NCBI RefSeq assembly: GCF_009811655.1
Contig: NZ_BGJX01000001.1
Location: forward strand, 62,001-126,000
DNA: 64,000 nt
Origin: Methylosinus sp. Ce-a6
GTDB taxonomy: Bacteria > Pseudomonadota > Alphaproteobacteria > Rhizobiales > Beijerinckiaceae
Direction: 5' to 3'
Part shown: positions 1 to 8,729 of the stretch, one piece after another
How the letters are laid out: each line of letters opens with the position of its first letter
Position numbering within the stretch: the first letter of the stretch is position 1
Program-made: the position numbers and the translations under genes
Notes under the pieces: generated by a model
Database searches by the model: none
The model's input: the letters and a program-made list of their open reading frames with translations, nothing else
Told to the model about the DNA's origin: nothing

Positions 1-219
1 GTGACCGCCATGGCCTTTTTCCGCAGGCTCGGCGTTTTTTTTCGGCCCCGCGCTCTCCAGCGGCGAGGGCTCCGCGGCGGGCGGCTTGGCGGCCGCGGAC
101 GGATCGCCGGTCAGCGTGAATCCGAGGAAGCCGCCCCCCCCGGCTCCGAGCGCGGTCGCGACGACGAGCGCGAGCGCCAGCTGTCCGGAAGACGACGATT
201 GCGGTTCGGCGGCGGCCAC
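1..219 (-). CDS. fliL: Flagellar basal body protein FliL, N-terminal part (cut by window edge)
   Basis: The first 73 codons of a protein are visible; the rest lies left of the window. The GTG start at 219 has an AGGGAGAG ribosome site just upstream. A short Gln/Ser-rich head is followed by a hydrophobic segment (about residues 14-36, LALALVVATALGAGG) and then a Pro/Ala-rich linker, the usual FliL layout: cytoplasmic N-terminus, one membrane helix, periplasmic domain. FliL sits around the stator near the MS ring. It directly follows flgH in the motE-flgH-fliL order typical of Rhizobiales, and this context supports the call more than the short visible sequence does. Confidence 0.72.
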   Translation of the reverse strand, partial: MAAAEPQSSSSGQLALALVVATALGAGGGGFLGFTLTGDPSAAAKPPAAEPSPLESAGPKKNAEPAEKGHGGH

Positions 220-237
220 GATTCTTCTCTCCCTGTC

Positions 238-963
238 TCAGAACGGCGCGAACAAATCGTAGGCCTGCTGGCCCCACGCGGGTTGCTGCACCTCCGACAA
301 TCTGCCGCGTCCGCCATAGGACACGCGGGCCTCGGCGATCTTGTCGTAGGAGATCGTATTGTCCTTGCCTATGTCGCGCGGCCGCGCAATGCCTGCGATC
401 GTCAGCACGCGCAGCTCGTAATTGACGCGCATCTCCTGCGATCCGCGCAGCATGAGATTGCCATTGGGCAGAACCGCGGTGACGACCGCGGCGACAGACA
501 AGCGAATCTGCTCCGACCGATTGATCGAACCCTGCCCCTGCGTCGATGTGCTCGACTGCAGATCATTGTTGATCGTGCCGGTCCATTTGCTCTCCGGCGC
601 AGCCGACGCGGCGCCTGCGAGGAAATCGAACAGGAACGACCAAGTCGTCTTGACCTTGGCATCGCGCGAGCGATCCGTCGAATTGCCGAGAACCGCCTTG
701 TCGTCCATGGAAATGTTGACAGTGACGACGTCGCCGACGGTCATCGCCCGCACGTCGCGGTAGAGATTGACCCTATTCTCGTCGAGACGCATGTTCGGGC
801 CGAGCGCGGGCGGGCGAACCGAGCCCGTCGGGAGCTGATCGTCATAGGAGGTCAGCCCGCTGCCCACCGGGCTCATATGCGGCTCTCGGCCGATGTCGCG
901 CGGATCCGCCGCGCATGCCGAGAGCGCGAGAGCGGAGCCGATCGCAACACCCAGTCTCGTCAT
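238..963 (-). CDS. flgH: Flagellar L-ring lipoprotein FlgH
   Basis: The 241-residue product is of normal FlgH length. It starts with a lipoprotein signal ending in the lipobox LSAC (acylated Cys near residue 18), followed by the conserved FlgH core: the RDVRAMTVGDVVTVNI segment, a Gly/Ser-rich middle with QGQGSINRSE, and the NGNLMLRGSQEMRVN and LTIAGIARPRDI segments. FlgH forms the outer-membrane L ring around the flagellar rod. The ATG at 963 overlaps the motE stop by four bases (ATGA), implying translational coupling. The start was chosen because the lipobox falls at the expected distance from it. Confidence 0.95.
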   Translation of the reverse strand: MTRLGVAIGSALALSACAADPRDIGREPHMSPVGSGLTSYDDQLPTGSVRPPALGPNMRLDENRVNLYRDVRAMTVGDVVTVNISMDDKAVLGNSTDRSRDAKVKTTWSFLFDFLAGAASAAPESKWTGTINNDLQSSTSTQGQGSINRSEQIRLSVAAVVTAVLPNGNLMLRGSQEMRVNYELRVLTIAGIARPRDIGKDNTISYDKIAEARVSYGGRGRLSEVQQPAWGQQAYDLFAPF

Positions 964-1508
964 TGCTTCTTCCCGCCGCCGGCGAGGCTCGATAGCGTCG
1001 CCACTTTTTTCGTCAGCACCACGGCGCGGGCGGCTTCCATCTCGTTGAGGATCGCGCTGGACTGCTTGGGTTGCAGCCGCATCAACATGGCCGCCGCCAT
1101 GTCCTCCTCCATGCTCGCGAATTGCGCCGCCGCCGCGTCTGGACGCATGCGTCCATAGATAGAGACGAGCCTCTCGTCCGTTCGCTTCAGCAGAGCGTCG
1201 TAACGATCGAGAACGTCCTGCAGCTCCGCCCGCTTCGTTTCGAGTTCCGCCGTGCGCTTGGCGATCCTCTGCTCTATGTCGAGCAGCTCCTTCTCCTGCC
1301 GCGCCGCGCGAGCGGCGCCTGCCGCCGCTGCGACGTCTGCGCAATATTGCCGCGTGTCCGGCGGAGGCGCCGCGCGGGCCTCGCGCAGGCGCAAAGGCTC
1401 TTCCCTCGAGATCGGCTCCGGCGTTTTCTGCTCCGCCCCGACCGCGAAGGCGCAGGATACGAACGCCGCCGCGGCGACGAGCGGGAGCGCCTTTCGCAAT
1501 TTTGGCAT
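960..1508 (-). CDS. motE: MotE-like flagellar periplasmic chaperone with MgtE-N-like domain
   Basis: A 182-residue secreted protein. Residues 1-25 form a signal peptide ([27 protein letters not shown]). A charged coiled coil follows at about residues 65-120. The C-terminal part ([34 protein letters not shown], given here only as an overall match) resembles the MgtE intracellular N domain. In Rhizobiales MotE is described as a periplasmic chaperone of MotC that lies directly upstream of flgH, as here. The first gene of this visible minus-strand unit, it diverges from ftcR across a 230-base gap. Confidence 0.85.
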   Translation of the reverse strand: MPKLRKALPLVAAAAFVSCAFAVGAEQKTPEPISREEPLRLREARAAPPPDTRQYCADVAAAAGAARAARQEKELLDIEQRIAKRTAELETKRAELQDVLDRYDALLKRTDERLVSIYGRMRPDAAAAQFASMEEDMAAAMLMRLQPKQSSAILNEMEAARAVVLTKKVATLSSLAGGGKKQ

Positions 1509-1738
1509 GGGATATGGCTCAAGGTCGGTCTTTGACACGACACAGGCTGCCTGATCCGCCTTGCGCGTGGCTTGCACGCGCCCGATGGCGATCCCGCGAA
1601 ACGCAACGCGAAGCCAATGAATGGAGCAATACTTTATTTGGTTACTATTTCGTTGACGCCGTGGAATCGATGCGGCTAAGTAGTCACATAGTGATTCGCG
1701 CAAATTGCCATGGCGAGACGGATGTCAAGGGGACGGCA

Positions 1739-2407
1739 ATGTTTATAATCGTCGACGAGCGTGAACTGGTGACGAGTGGGTATGCGCGCCACTTCGGCCA
1801 GGAGGGAATCTCCTCGGCGGGGTTCTGCTCCGGGCAGTTCATCGACTGGGTCGATTCGGCCATAGAGACGGACATGCTGGCCGTCGAGGCCTTCCTGATC
1901 GGCGAATGTCCAGAGCGCGAGGAGCTGCCGAAGCTCATTCGCAAGCGCTCTCAGGCGCCGGTCATCGCGATGAACGAAGCGCCATCGCTCGAACAGACGC
2001 TGGGGCTGTTCACCGCGGGCGTCGACGACGTCGTGCGCAAACCCATTCATGTGAAGGAAATTCTCGCACGCGTCTACGCCATCCGGCGGCGCGCCGAGAC
2101 TCGTCGCGACTACGCCGTCGTCGGCCCCATGCAGGTGTTCTTCGACGGTCGCGATCCGCTGGTGCGCGGCGAAGCCTTCAGCCTGCCGCGCCGCGAACGG
2201 CGGATTCTCGAATATTTCGTGATGAACCGCGGCCGTCGTCTCACCAAATCGCAGATTTTCAACGCCGTCTATGGCCTCTTCGACGATGTCGTCGAAGAGA
2301 ATGTCGTCGAGAGCCATGTGAGCAAGCTACGCAAGAAGCTGCGCGCGCGCCTCGGTTACGACCCGATCGATTCGCAACGTTTTCTCGGTTACATGCTGAT
2401 CGGCTGA
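1739..2407 (+). CDS. ftcR: Flagellar two-component-type regulator FtcR (Rem-like), OmpR/PhoB family
   Basis: A 222-residue response-regulator protein whose sequence closely follows Brucella FtcR and Sinorhizobium Rem: [20 protein letters not shown] at the start, [17 protein letters not shown] in the receiver, and a winged-helix DNA-binding domain (about residues 130-222) with [18 protein letters not shown] and [13 protein letters not shown]. The receiver appears atypical: the usual acidic pocket is replaced by VDE, so phosphorylation is uncertain. These proteins are master activators of flagellar genes. An earlier in-frame ATG exists, but 1739 was chosen because AAGGGGA lies five bases upstream and the family starts here. 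It diverges from motE. Confidence 0.93.
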   Translation: MFIIVDERELVTSGYARHFGQEGISSAGFCSGQFIDWVDSAIETDMLAVEAFLIGECPEREELPKLIRKRSQAPVIAMNEAPSLEQTLGLFTAGVDDVVRKPIHVKEILARVYAIRRRAETRRDYAVVGPMQVFFDGRDPLVRGEAFSLPRRERRILEYFVMNRGRRLTKSQIFNAVYGLFDDVVEENVVESHVSKLRKKLRARLGYDPIDSQRFLGYMLIG

Positions 2408-2477
2408 TCTGCGATCGATCGAACATCCTTCCCGCATTTCGTGAGTCCGGCGGGCGTTTCGCCAGCCGGATTTTTTT

Positions 2478-2945
2478 CTAATGCGGGATGTCGTCTTTCG
2501 GGACGAAGGCGAAGCTTTTGACCAGAGTCTCGCGCACGAGTTCCGCGCCGAGCCGCTGGTTGATGCTCTTCGTGAGCTCCTTGGTCAGAGAGTTGAGATC
2601 GTATTTCTCGATATGGCGAAAATCGAGGCTATTGTCCGCGTAGAGACGCCGAAACGCTTCGTCCATCACATAACTGTCCGCATCGACCGCTCCGTCGCCT
2701 CCGCGCCCGTGCGACTTGTTCGACGCTTCCACGACATAGGCGAATTCGGCCGAAACATAGCCTTTCAGCGTTCCTTCGGAAATGATGGGGACGGTGATCG
2801 GCTTCACCTTCTTGACCTCGAGCTTTTCCGCGTGGGGAGCCTCTTCGGCCGGCGCGCCGCGATGCGACTTCCAATAAGACGCGCCGTATGTGGACGCCAA
2901 CGTCACGACGCAGGCCCAAATTCCGATCAACACCATCCGCAGCAT
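2478..2945 (-). CDS. FliL-like single-pass membrane protein at the end of the flagellar operon
   Basis: A 155-residue protein with one N-terminal membrane helix (residues 2-24), an acidic/basic linker, and a soluble domain beginning near ITVPIISEGTLKGYVSAEFAYVVE. The layout (short cytoplasmic end, one helix, periplasmic domain with a 'strand-GxLKGYV' start) is like FliL, but it is not the canonical FliL, which lies at the left edge of the window. Last gene of the flgE-to-flgN minus-strand unit, 16 bases after the FlgN-like gene and convergent with ftcR. A flagellar role is inferred from position; the family is not securely recognised. Confidence 0.6.
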   Translation of the reverse strand: MLRMVLIGIWACVVTLASTYGASYWKSHRGAPAEEAPHAEKLEVKKVKPITVPIISEGTLKGYVSAEFAYVVEASNKSHGRGGDGAVDADSYVMDEAFRRLYADNSLDFRHIEKYDLNSLTKELTKSINQRLGAELVRETLVKSFAFVPKDDIPH

Positions 2946-2961
2946 CGTCTCGACTCCAACG

Positions 2962-3411
2962 TCAACGTTCGGGCGACGAACGCGTCGAATAGGTTCCGTC
3001 GGACTCGGCCATCTCCATCGTGTAGATCATGATGCCGGCGATCTCCCTCATCGCCCGCAGCCGCCGCTCCAACAGTCTTCCATTCTCGAGAAGCGTGGCG
3101 CGCAGACGCTCGATCTTCGATTCGATCGAGGCGGAACGAGGCGCCGTATCGGCGCGAGAGGCGCGAGAGAACTCCAGCAGCGCGTGCGTCTTGCGCGCGT
3201 TGAAATCCTCGAAATCGACGTCGGACCGCGTCCTCAACGCCTCGGTCTCGCGCTCGATGAGCCGGGTCAGCCGATCGACACAGCCGACGAAGGCCGCGCG
3301 ACGAGCCTCCTGCGCAAAATCGTTCCTGATTGGCGCTCCAGCCGGTCCCTCATCACAATGTCGATGCGCAACCATGTCCGTAAGTCCGCTCCAACCTGTT
3401 CGAGCCGCCAT
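2962..3411 (-). CDS. FlgN-like flagellar export chaperone candidate
   Basis: About 137-149 residues, mostly helical, with heptad-like patterning (AFVGCVDRLTRLIERETEALR, then SIESKIERLRATLLENGRLLERRLRAMREIAGIM) and a short tail DGTYS typical of the alphaproteobacterial FlgN-like family. FlgN chaperones the hook-associated proteins FlgK and FlgL, both encoded upstream in the same unit. The start at 3411 is poorly supported; an internal ATG at 3375 has GGAG 13 bases upstream and is an alternative. It begins 15 bases after the rod-binding gene. Confidence 0.65.
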   Translation of the reverse strand: MAARTGWSGLTDMVAHRHCDEGPAGAPIRNDFAQEARRAAFVGCVDRLTRLIERETEALRTRSDVDFEDFNARKTHALLEFSRASRADTAPRSASIESKIERLRATLLENGRLLERRLRAMREIAGIMIYTMEMAESDGTYSTRSSPER

Positions 3412-3426
3412 CCTCGAAGTTCCAGA

Positions 3427-3909
3427 TCACGACGCCTCGCCCGAACGCGCCGAATCGGCCGCCGCATGCGTCGCCATTTCGTGGTCGAGAAGCTTATGCA
3501 GTCCGAGAGCGCCAGATTTGGCGATCTGATCGCCGATCTGTTCCGCGACCATCGATCGCCATACATCGCCAGCGGCGCCGCGGCCAAAGAAACCATCTTT
3601 CGACTTCGGAAGAATCGTCTCTAGGCAAGACTGAATGATGAAGGCCTCGAATTTCTGAGTCGCCTCGCCTGGCCGAATGCCCGTCGACCGCGAAACGGAA
3701 ACGTTCGACGCAATCGAGTATGCGCCGCCCAACGGCCTCAGCGACGGTTCCGCCTGGCGATTATCCGGGACGAGATGAGCGAATCCCTCGGCAGTTCTCG
3801 CCGCGACCGGCGACAACTCGCTCAAGCGCGCAATCGCAGCGTTGCGCCGAACAGGATCGGCGGCCTGAGCGACTTCTGTCACGAGATCGGTAGCGGGAAA
3901 AATCGACAT
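3427..3909 (-). CDS. Rod-binding protein, FlgJ N-terminal type (CheL-like)
   Basis: A 160-residue protein matching the rod-binding domain of FlgJ: the C-terminal half has TQKFEAFIIQSCLETILPKS, then FFGRGAAGDVWRSMVAEQIGDQIAKSGALGLHKLL. It lacks the muramidase domain of enterobacterial FlgJ, as is normal for alphaproteobacteria, where the stand-alone domain is often called CheL or FlgJ. It probably caps or scaffolds the growing rod in the periplasm. The start MSIFPATDL at 3909 was preferred over upstream in-frame starts, which add Arg-rich sequence unlike the family. Confidence 0.82.
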   Translation of the reverse strand: MSIFPATDLVTEVAQAADPVRRNAAIARLSELSPVAARTAEGFAHLVPDNRQAEPSLRPLGGAYSIASNVSVSRSTGIRPGEATQKFEAFIIQSCLETILPKSKDGFFGRGAAGDVWRSMVAEQIGDQIAKSGALGLHKLLDHEMATHAAADSARSGEAS

Positions 3910-3952
3910 GTGTCTCGATTCCTTCGACAGCGTCTCTTTTAGACGAAGAGAC

Positions 3953-4348
3953 TTACGGCGCGCTGAAGTCGCGCGGCCGACCGCAAGCGTCAATGATTTC
4001 CCGAAGAGATTCGAGATCCTCGACCTGATCGCGCTCCTTCTCCGCATCCGCGACGAGACGCTCCGCCTGCTTCACGCGCTTGGCCTGCTCCAAGGTCACA
4101 TTCGTCTGCCGATCGACTTCTACGCCGAGTTCCTTCTGCTGCCTCATGTTGGCCTTCAACCGTTGCAGAACGACCTCGGGAAAGAGCGCGATCATATCTC
4201 GATTGCCGTCGAGACAACGCACGATGCGCCCCTCCTCCTCCTTCAACTCGCGCGCCCTGCGTTCGAGACGCGACAGTCGCCCGATTTCGATCCTGTGAAG
4301 TTGCTCGTGCACCGCGAGAATCCGCCGCTGATTTTTCCAATTCATCAC
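3953..4348 (-). CDS. Coiled-coil FliJ/YscO-like flagellar export protein candidate
   Basis: A 131-residue, highly charged protein that is almost entirely predicted coiled coil (heptads through RLSRLERRARELKEEEGR and QAKRVKQAERLVADAEKERDQ). FliJ and YscO are short coiled-coil stalk proteins of flagellar and type III export ATPases. Position right after fliR with a two-base gap supports an export role. Sequence identity to FliJ is not evident, so the name is an inference from shape, size and context. Confidence 0.6.
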   Translation of the reverse strand: MMNWKNQRRILAVHEQLHRIEIGRLSRLERRARELKEEEGRIVRCLDGNRDMIALFPEVVLQRLKANMRQQKELGVEVDRQTNVTLEQAKRVKQAERLVADAEKERDQVEDLESLREIIDACGRPRDFSAP

Positions 4349-4350
4349 CT

Positions 4351-5106
4351 TTATCCCGACAAGAGCCAGGCGCCGAACGCCGAGGCGAAAGCCGTGAAGA
4401 AGTCATCGGCCATCACATAGAGCCAATAGACGCCCAGTGCGATGAGCAATGGCGTCGACACGAAATAGACCGGCACCGACGGCGACATTCGATTCAAGAA
4501 CCCGAACGAGAGGTTGACGATGAACCCGAACATGAGAAACGGGCTGCTGATGCGCAGCGCCAGCAGGAATGCCTGCGACAGAACCTTCATATATTCGCGC
4601 AGCATCCCATCGACATGAACGCCATCCCTCAGCGGAATGGCGCTGTAGGACGCGAAAAGCCCGCGAATGATCTCCCAATGCTGGTCCAGCACGAAGATCG
4701 ATGTGGTGGCGCCGAGCATGATGAAGGAGCTCATCGCCGGGAGCGGCTCCGCCTCCTCGACCGGGGCGCCCAAAATATTGCCGAGCCCCATCGTCATCGC
4801 CGCAGCCGTGATCAACGTCTCGAGCGCGAAAAAAAACAAACGCGCCATCGAGCCGATCAACACGCCGACGAAAAGCTCGCCGAGCAGAACGGACACGACG
4901 CCTCCAGGCGTCGCTTCCGCCACGACAGGCGCGACGACCTCCGTGAGCGCGGGCGCGAGCGCCACAGTCACCCCGATAGCGATATATAGTCTCGCCCGCA
5001 CCGGCACCCGCTGGCTCGAGAAGCCGGGCATCGTCATGATGCAGGCGCCGATCCTGCAGAACAAAATGAAGAGCGCCATGACGACGCCCGTCAGTCCCAT
5101 CGTCAC
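4351..5106 (-). CDS. fliR: Flagellar export apparatus membrane protein FliR
   Basis: A 251-residue protein with several membrane segments and FliR landmarks: [37 protein letters not shown] N-terminal region (residues about 12-45), [21 protein letters not shown], and [34 protein letters not shown] near the C-terminus. FliR builds the FliPQR export gate in the inner membrane. Its ATG at 5106 overlaps the end of flhA by four bases, indicating coupled translation. Confidence 0.96.
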   Translation of the reverse strand: MTMGLTGVVMALFILFCRIGACIMTMPGFSSQRVPVRARLYIAIGVTVALAPALTEVVAPVVAEATPGGVVSVLLGELFVGVLIGSMARLFFFALETLITAAAMTMGLGNILGAPVEEAEPLPAMSSFIMLGATTSIFVLDQHWEIIRGLFASYSAIPLRDGVHVDGMLREYMKVLSQAFLLALRISSPFLMFGFIVNLSFGFLNRMSPSVPVYFVSTPLLIALGVYWLYVMADDFFTAFASAFGAWLLSG

Positions 5107-7187
5107 GAAATCGTCCCGAGCGATTTGATCTCGACGCCGCGAGCGATCTCGAGATGCGACAAGATCGGGAGCGATGAAAAAAGGCGGCCGACGATCATTT
5201 TCACATAGGGCCGCGCCTCGGGGGTCGTCACAACGGCGAAAATGTCGCCACGCTCGATCCGGTCGCGGATCGCTGCTCCCGCCTCCTGGCCGAACTGCTC
5301 GATGAGCGAGGGATCGGCGTTGAATTCGACGATCTCGCCTTTCGCATCGCGGCGTAGGCTCTCATGGAAGAACAAATCCCAGCGCGCGCCGAGACGCAAA
5401 ACGCTCAATACGCCGTTCACCGCGACCTCGCCACAAATTTGCGGCGCGAGGCGCGTGCGAACGTGTTCGACGATCGGCTCGGCGCGACGGGAATATGGAA
5501 CGACTTCGGCGACCGCTTCCAAGATGAGATCGAGATTGCGGATCGAAACGCGCTCCGCGAGCAGCAATTTGAGCACCGAATGTAGGCCGGAGTTGGAGAT
5601 CAGATTTGGCACCATCTCTTCGATGAGCTTACGATATTCCGGCTCGAGCCGGTCGAGAAGCATGCGCGCGTCGCGGTAGGACAATAGCTGCGACAGATTG
5701 TTGCGCAACACTTCCGAAAGATGCGTGAGCAGCACGGAGATCGGATCGACCGGCTCGAATCCCTCGCGACGCGCCTCCGCCACGAGAGCGTCGGGAATCC
5801 AGAAAGACTTCAGTCCAAAGGCCGGATCGACCGTCTCGTCGCCGGGCAGGTCCGGCTGACGGCCCTGACCGACGATGATCAGATGCTGGCCGAGCTGCAA
5901 TTCCTGCGTCGTGACGACAGTGCCATGAATCTTGATCTGATAGCTCTTCTGCTTAAGCGCGAGATCGTCGGTCAGCTTGATCTCTGGTATGACGAAGCCA
6001 TACTGGCGAGCGAAATTGCGGCGCATTTTTCCGACACGATGCGCGAGCTCATCCTGCGACATCAAGAGACGCGCCGACAGCTGCTTTCCGAGACAGAGCT
6101 CGACGCCCGGCGTCTTGAGATATTCGCGAATCGAATCCTTCGCTTCCGCCTGCGCGCGCCGCTCGTCCTCCGCCTTTTTGGCTTCTTCGCTCGCACGAAG
6201 CTTCGCGGCCTGCTTCGGCGTGGAATAAGCGACGAAGGCCATCGCGCCGCCGAGCATCATGAAGGGCGTCAGCGGCAGTCCCGGCATCATTGCGAGCACG
6301 AACAGCAATGACGAGGCGACATAGAGCGCCTTCGGATAACTGCCGAGCTGGCGCACGATGTTCTGCTCGGTCGATCCGCGCGTTCCACCCTTCGAAACGA
6401 GTAGACCGGCCGCGAGCGAAACAATGAGCGCCGGGATTTGAGAGACGAGCCCCTCGCCTACCGAAAGCTTGGTGAACACATCGGCCGCGTTCGACAGCGG
6501 CATGCCATGGCGCGTGACGCCGATGACGATACCGCCGAAAATATTGACGGCGAGAATGACGAGGCCGGCGATGGCGTCGCCGCGCACGAATTTCGAGGCG
6601 CCGTCCATCGAGCCGAAGAACGAGCTCTCTTCCTCGAGCTCACGACGCCGCAGCTGCGCCTGCTTTTCGTCAATGAGGCCGGCGGACAGATCGGCGTCGA
6701 TCGCCATCTGCTTGCCCGGAATCGAGTCGAGAGTGAAACGCGCGCCCACTTCGGCGATACGCGTCGCGCCTTTGGTGATGACGAGAAAATTGACGGTTAC
6801 GATGATCGCAAAGACAGTCAGGCCGATGACGAAGTCGCCGCTCATCACGAGCTTAGAGAAGCCGGCGATGATGTATCCGGCCGCAGCGGTGCCTTCCGCG
6901 CCATGTCCGAGAATGAGGCGCGTCGTCGCTATGTTGAGCGACAAACGCAAGATCGTCGCGACGAGGAGAATCGTCGGAAAGGCGGAGAATTCGAGCGGCT
7001 TCTGAATCCAGAGCGACACCATCAATATGAGCACTGCGAGCGCAATCGAGAATGCGAGGCCCATGTCGATGAGAAATGGCGGAATCGGAAGGAAGAAGAT
7101 GCAAAGGATGAAGACGATCGCCAGGGCGAAGCCGACATCCTTGACGCGCCCCTCCGGCGCGCGTGCAGCCAATGCGGCGTCGCTCAT
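5103..7187 (-). CDS. flhA: Flagellar export gate protein FlhA
   Basis: A 694-residue protein of full FlhA length. The N-terminal half holds about eight membrane helices and the FHIPEP-type loop ([30 protein letters not shown]). The C-terminal half is the cytosolic substrate-docking domain, with [24 protein letters not shown] and [19 protein letters not shown] segments. FlhA is the proton-driven export gate and docking platform for export chaperones such as FlgN. It follows fliQ by 54 bases and overlaps fliR. Confidence 0.97.
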   Translation of the reverse strand: MSDAALAARAPEGRVKDVGFALAIVFILCIFFLPIPPFLIDMGLAFSIALAVLILMVSLWIQKPLEFSAFPTILLVATILRLSLNIATTRLILGHGAEGTAAAGYIIAGFSKLVMSGDFVIGLTVFAIIVTVNFLVITKGATRIAEVGARFTLDSIPGKQMAIDADLSAGLIDEKQAQLRRRELEEESSFFGSMDGASKFVRGDAIAGLVILAVNIFGGIVIGVTRHGMPLSNAADVFTKLSVGEGLVSQIPALIVSLAAGLLVSKGGTRGSTEQNIVRQLGSYPKALYVASSLLFVLAMMPGLPLTPFMMLGGAMAFVAYSTPKQAAKLRASEEAKKAEDERRAQAEAKDSIREYLKTPGVELCLGKQLSARLLMSQDELAHRVGKMRRNFARQYGFVIPEIKLTDDLALKQKSYQIKIHGTVVTTQELQLGQHLIIVGQGRQPDLPGDETVDPAFGLKSFWIPDALVAEARREGFEPVDPISVLLTHLSEVLRNNLSQLLSYRDARMLLDRLEPEYRKLIEEMVPNLISNSGLHSVLKLLLAERVSIRNLDLILEAVAEVVPYSRRAEPIVEHVRTRLAPQICGEVAVNGVLSVLRLGARWDLFFHESLRRDAKGEIVEFNADPSLIEQFGQEAGAAIRDRIERGDIFAVVTTPEARPYVKMIVGRLFSSLPILSHLEIARGVEIKSLGTIS

Positions 7188-7241
7188 CGTCTCTCTCCCG
7201 GCAATGTCAGGCGCCCCGCGACGTCAAAGACGCGGCCACAC

Positions 7242-7508
7242 TTAGAATCCCTTCTCGATACGCGAATACGCATAATCGGTGAACGCCTGGATCTGCGCGC
7301 CCACGAATGGCGCGGAGAGCCCGAGAGCGACGAAGATCACGACGATCTTCGGCACGAAGGTCAAGGTCGTTTCCTGGACCTGCGTCATGGCCTGCAACAG
7401 CGCGATTACGACTCCGACGGCCATTGCCGCGCCGACGATCGGGCTCGATACGACGAGCACGGTAAAGATCGCGCGCTGCATGATTTCGAGCGCGTCAGCC
7501 TCGTTCAT
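7242..7508 (-). CDS. fliQ: Flagellar export apparatus protein FliQ
   Basis: The 88-residue product has two long membrane helices and the FliQ signature MNEADALEIMQRAIFTVL, GVVIALLQAMTQVQE and TLTFVPKIVVIF. FliQ assembles with FliP and FliR into the export gate. Its start overlaps the flgD stop by four bases. fliP is not beside it; in Rhizobiales it normally follows fliL, which would put it just left of this window. Confidence 0.96.
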   Translation of the reverse strand: MNEADALEIMQRAIFTVLVVSSPIVGAAMAVGVVIALLQAMTQVQETTLTFVPKIVVIFVALGLSAPFVGAQIQAFTDYAYSRIEKGF

Positions 7509-7924
7509 CCGCTCACCGTCACGCCCGAACCGAGCGAGATCGTCGATCCATTGGTAAGCGTCGCAGTCGCGCCGGAGCTCGAAATCGTCACCGAAGCGAC
7601 GGTCCCGGAGGACGAGCCATCGGAGGACGAGACCGTCTTTCCGATATACGAGCTCGCTTGCGTCAGCAAATTCGCGTTCAGGATCGATGTCAGCGTGGAG
7701 TTCGTCTTGACCGCCTGCTCGACCGCCGAAAACGACGCGAGCTGCGAAACGGTCTCAGTCGGATCCATCGGCTTCGTCGGATCCTGATATTTCATCTCGG
7801 TCACGAGAAGCGTCAGAAATTGATCATAGCCGAGCGCCTTCGTGGAGCTGCTCGTCGACGTCGTCGTGCTCGAGCTCGTCGTGGCGCTCGCATTGGTCAG
7901 CGAGGTCGTGGAAGTCACCGTCAC
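7505..7924 (-). CDS. flgD: Flagellar hook-cap protein FlgD
   Basis: A 139-residue protein with a Ser/Thr-rich flexible N-terminus (residues 1-30), then the conserved FlgD N-domain: GYDQFLTLLVTEMKYQDPTKPMD and ETVSQLASFSAVEQ. The shorter C-terminal part is again Ser/Gly-rich, as in rhizobial FlgD. It caps the growing hook during FlgE polymerisation and is lost afterwards. It lies 12 bases after flbT and overlaps fliQ. Confidence 0.93.
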   Translation of the reverse strand: MTVTSTTSLTNASATTSSSTTTSTSSSTKALGYDQFLTLLVTEMKYQDPTKPMDPTETVSQLASFSAVEQAVKTNSTLTSILNANLLTQASSYIGKTVSSSDGSSSGTVASVTISSSGATATLTNGSTISLGSGVTVSG

Positions 7925-7936
7925 GGTATCGCCTCC

Positions 7937-8347
7937 TCAGGCAGCCTTGCCGCTGTCCTGCTTCGAAATCGGGCTCATTATCTCCGATTCGTAGGGAAAC
8001 AGCGCCCGGATCGTCTTCAAAGCATCGAACATGCGCTTTTCGTCGACAGATTTGGCGACTTGCGCCAATCCATTGAGAATTCGCGGGTCGCCGAACGCCG
8101 CATTGAGCGACGCCAGCATGCTGCGGCACATATCGATCGCCGCGGCGGCGTCATTCGGCGACATCAGCATTAGCTGCACGACGAAGTAGAGCTGCCGCAG
8201 GGGAGACGTCGCATCCTTCGCCTGCATGACGTGGTTTTCGAGCAGAAATGTCACGTCATTGAGCAGTTCGATGCAGACTTTTCGGTCGGCGCGGATGACC
8301 GCGCCATTGAGATAGAGCTTTTCGCCCCGACGTAACGAAATGTTCAT
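7937..8347 (-). CDS. flbT: Flagellin synthesis repressor FlbT
   Basis: A 136-residue FlbT protein: MNISLRRGEKLYLNGAVIRADRK at the start, FLLENHVMQ, SPLRQLYFVVQLMLM and the FDALKTIRALFPYE segment. In Caulobacter FlbT binds flagellin mRNA and limits its translation until the hook is finished; in rhizobia it works with FlaF. It lies seven bases downstream of flaF. No flagellin gene is in the window, so its target must lie elsewhere. Confidence 0.95.
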   Translation of the reverse strand: MNISLRRGEKLYLNGAVIRADRKVCIELLNDVTFLLENHVMQAKDATSPLRQLYFVVQLMLMSPNDAAAAIDMCRSMLASLNAAFGDPRILNGLAQVAKSVDEKRMFDALKTIRALFPYESEIMSPISKQDSGKAA

Positions 8348-8354
8348 GCCGCCC

Positions 8355-8702
8355 TCAGCTCAGCCCATCGGCGATCATCTGGTTGATCTCGATGACGCCG
8401 TCGAGATTGTCGGACTTGCCGCAATCGATCGCCTCGAGCTCGCGCAGGATCCAGAGACCGATCGATATGAGCGAGGCGCGGAGCGCCTCGGGAAGCGCGT
8501 TTCCATCGCTGCCGAGATCCTCGATGAACACCGTCCAAATTCGGCGCATGTTCGCTGTCGCCTCGAATGATTCGCTGCTTCTCACCCCTTTCACCTTCGC
8601 GACGGCGAGAAGCCGAATCGCGCGCTCGAGCAAGGCTCGCTCTCGTACACGAGCAGCGGCGGGGGAGTCTTCGACCGTCTGCGCATAGACATTACGGTAC
8701 AT
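8355..8702 (-). CDS. flaF: Flagellar biosynthesis regulator FlaF
   Basis: A 115-residue FlaF protein: the conserved start YRNVYAQTVEDSP is followed by a helical body (RERALLERAIRLLAVAK) and the LRASLISIGLWILRELEAI region, ending with ING-like NQMIADGL. In Caulobacter FlaF is needed for flagellin synthesis or secretion and opposes FlbT. It is sandwiched between flgL and flbT in the usual alphaproteobacterial order. Confidence 0.95.
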   Translation of the reverse strand: MYRNVYAQTVEDSPAAARVRERALLERAIRLLAVAKVKGVRSSESFEATANMRRIWTVFIEDLGSDGNALPEALRASLISIGLWILRELEAIDCGKSDNLDGVIEINQMIADGLS

Positions 8703-8729
8703 GCGATTCTCTTCGGATCATGCTTGCGC

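Noticed and set aside
1..1158. A 385-codon plus-strand open frame at the left edge.
   Set aside because: It is antisense to fliL, flgH and motE, is Arg-rich with no recognisable family, and exists because GC-rich codons leave the opposite strand open.
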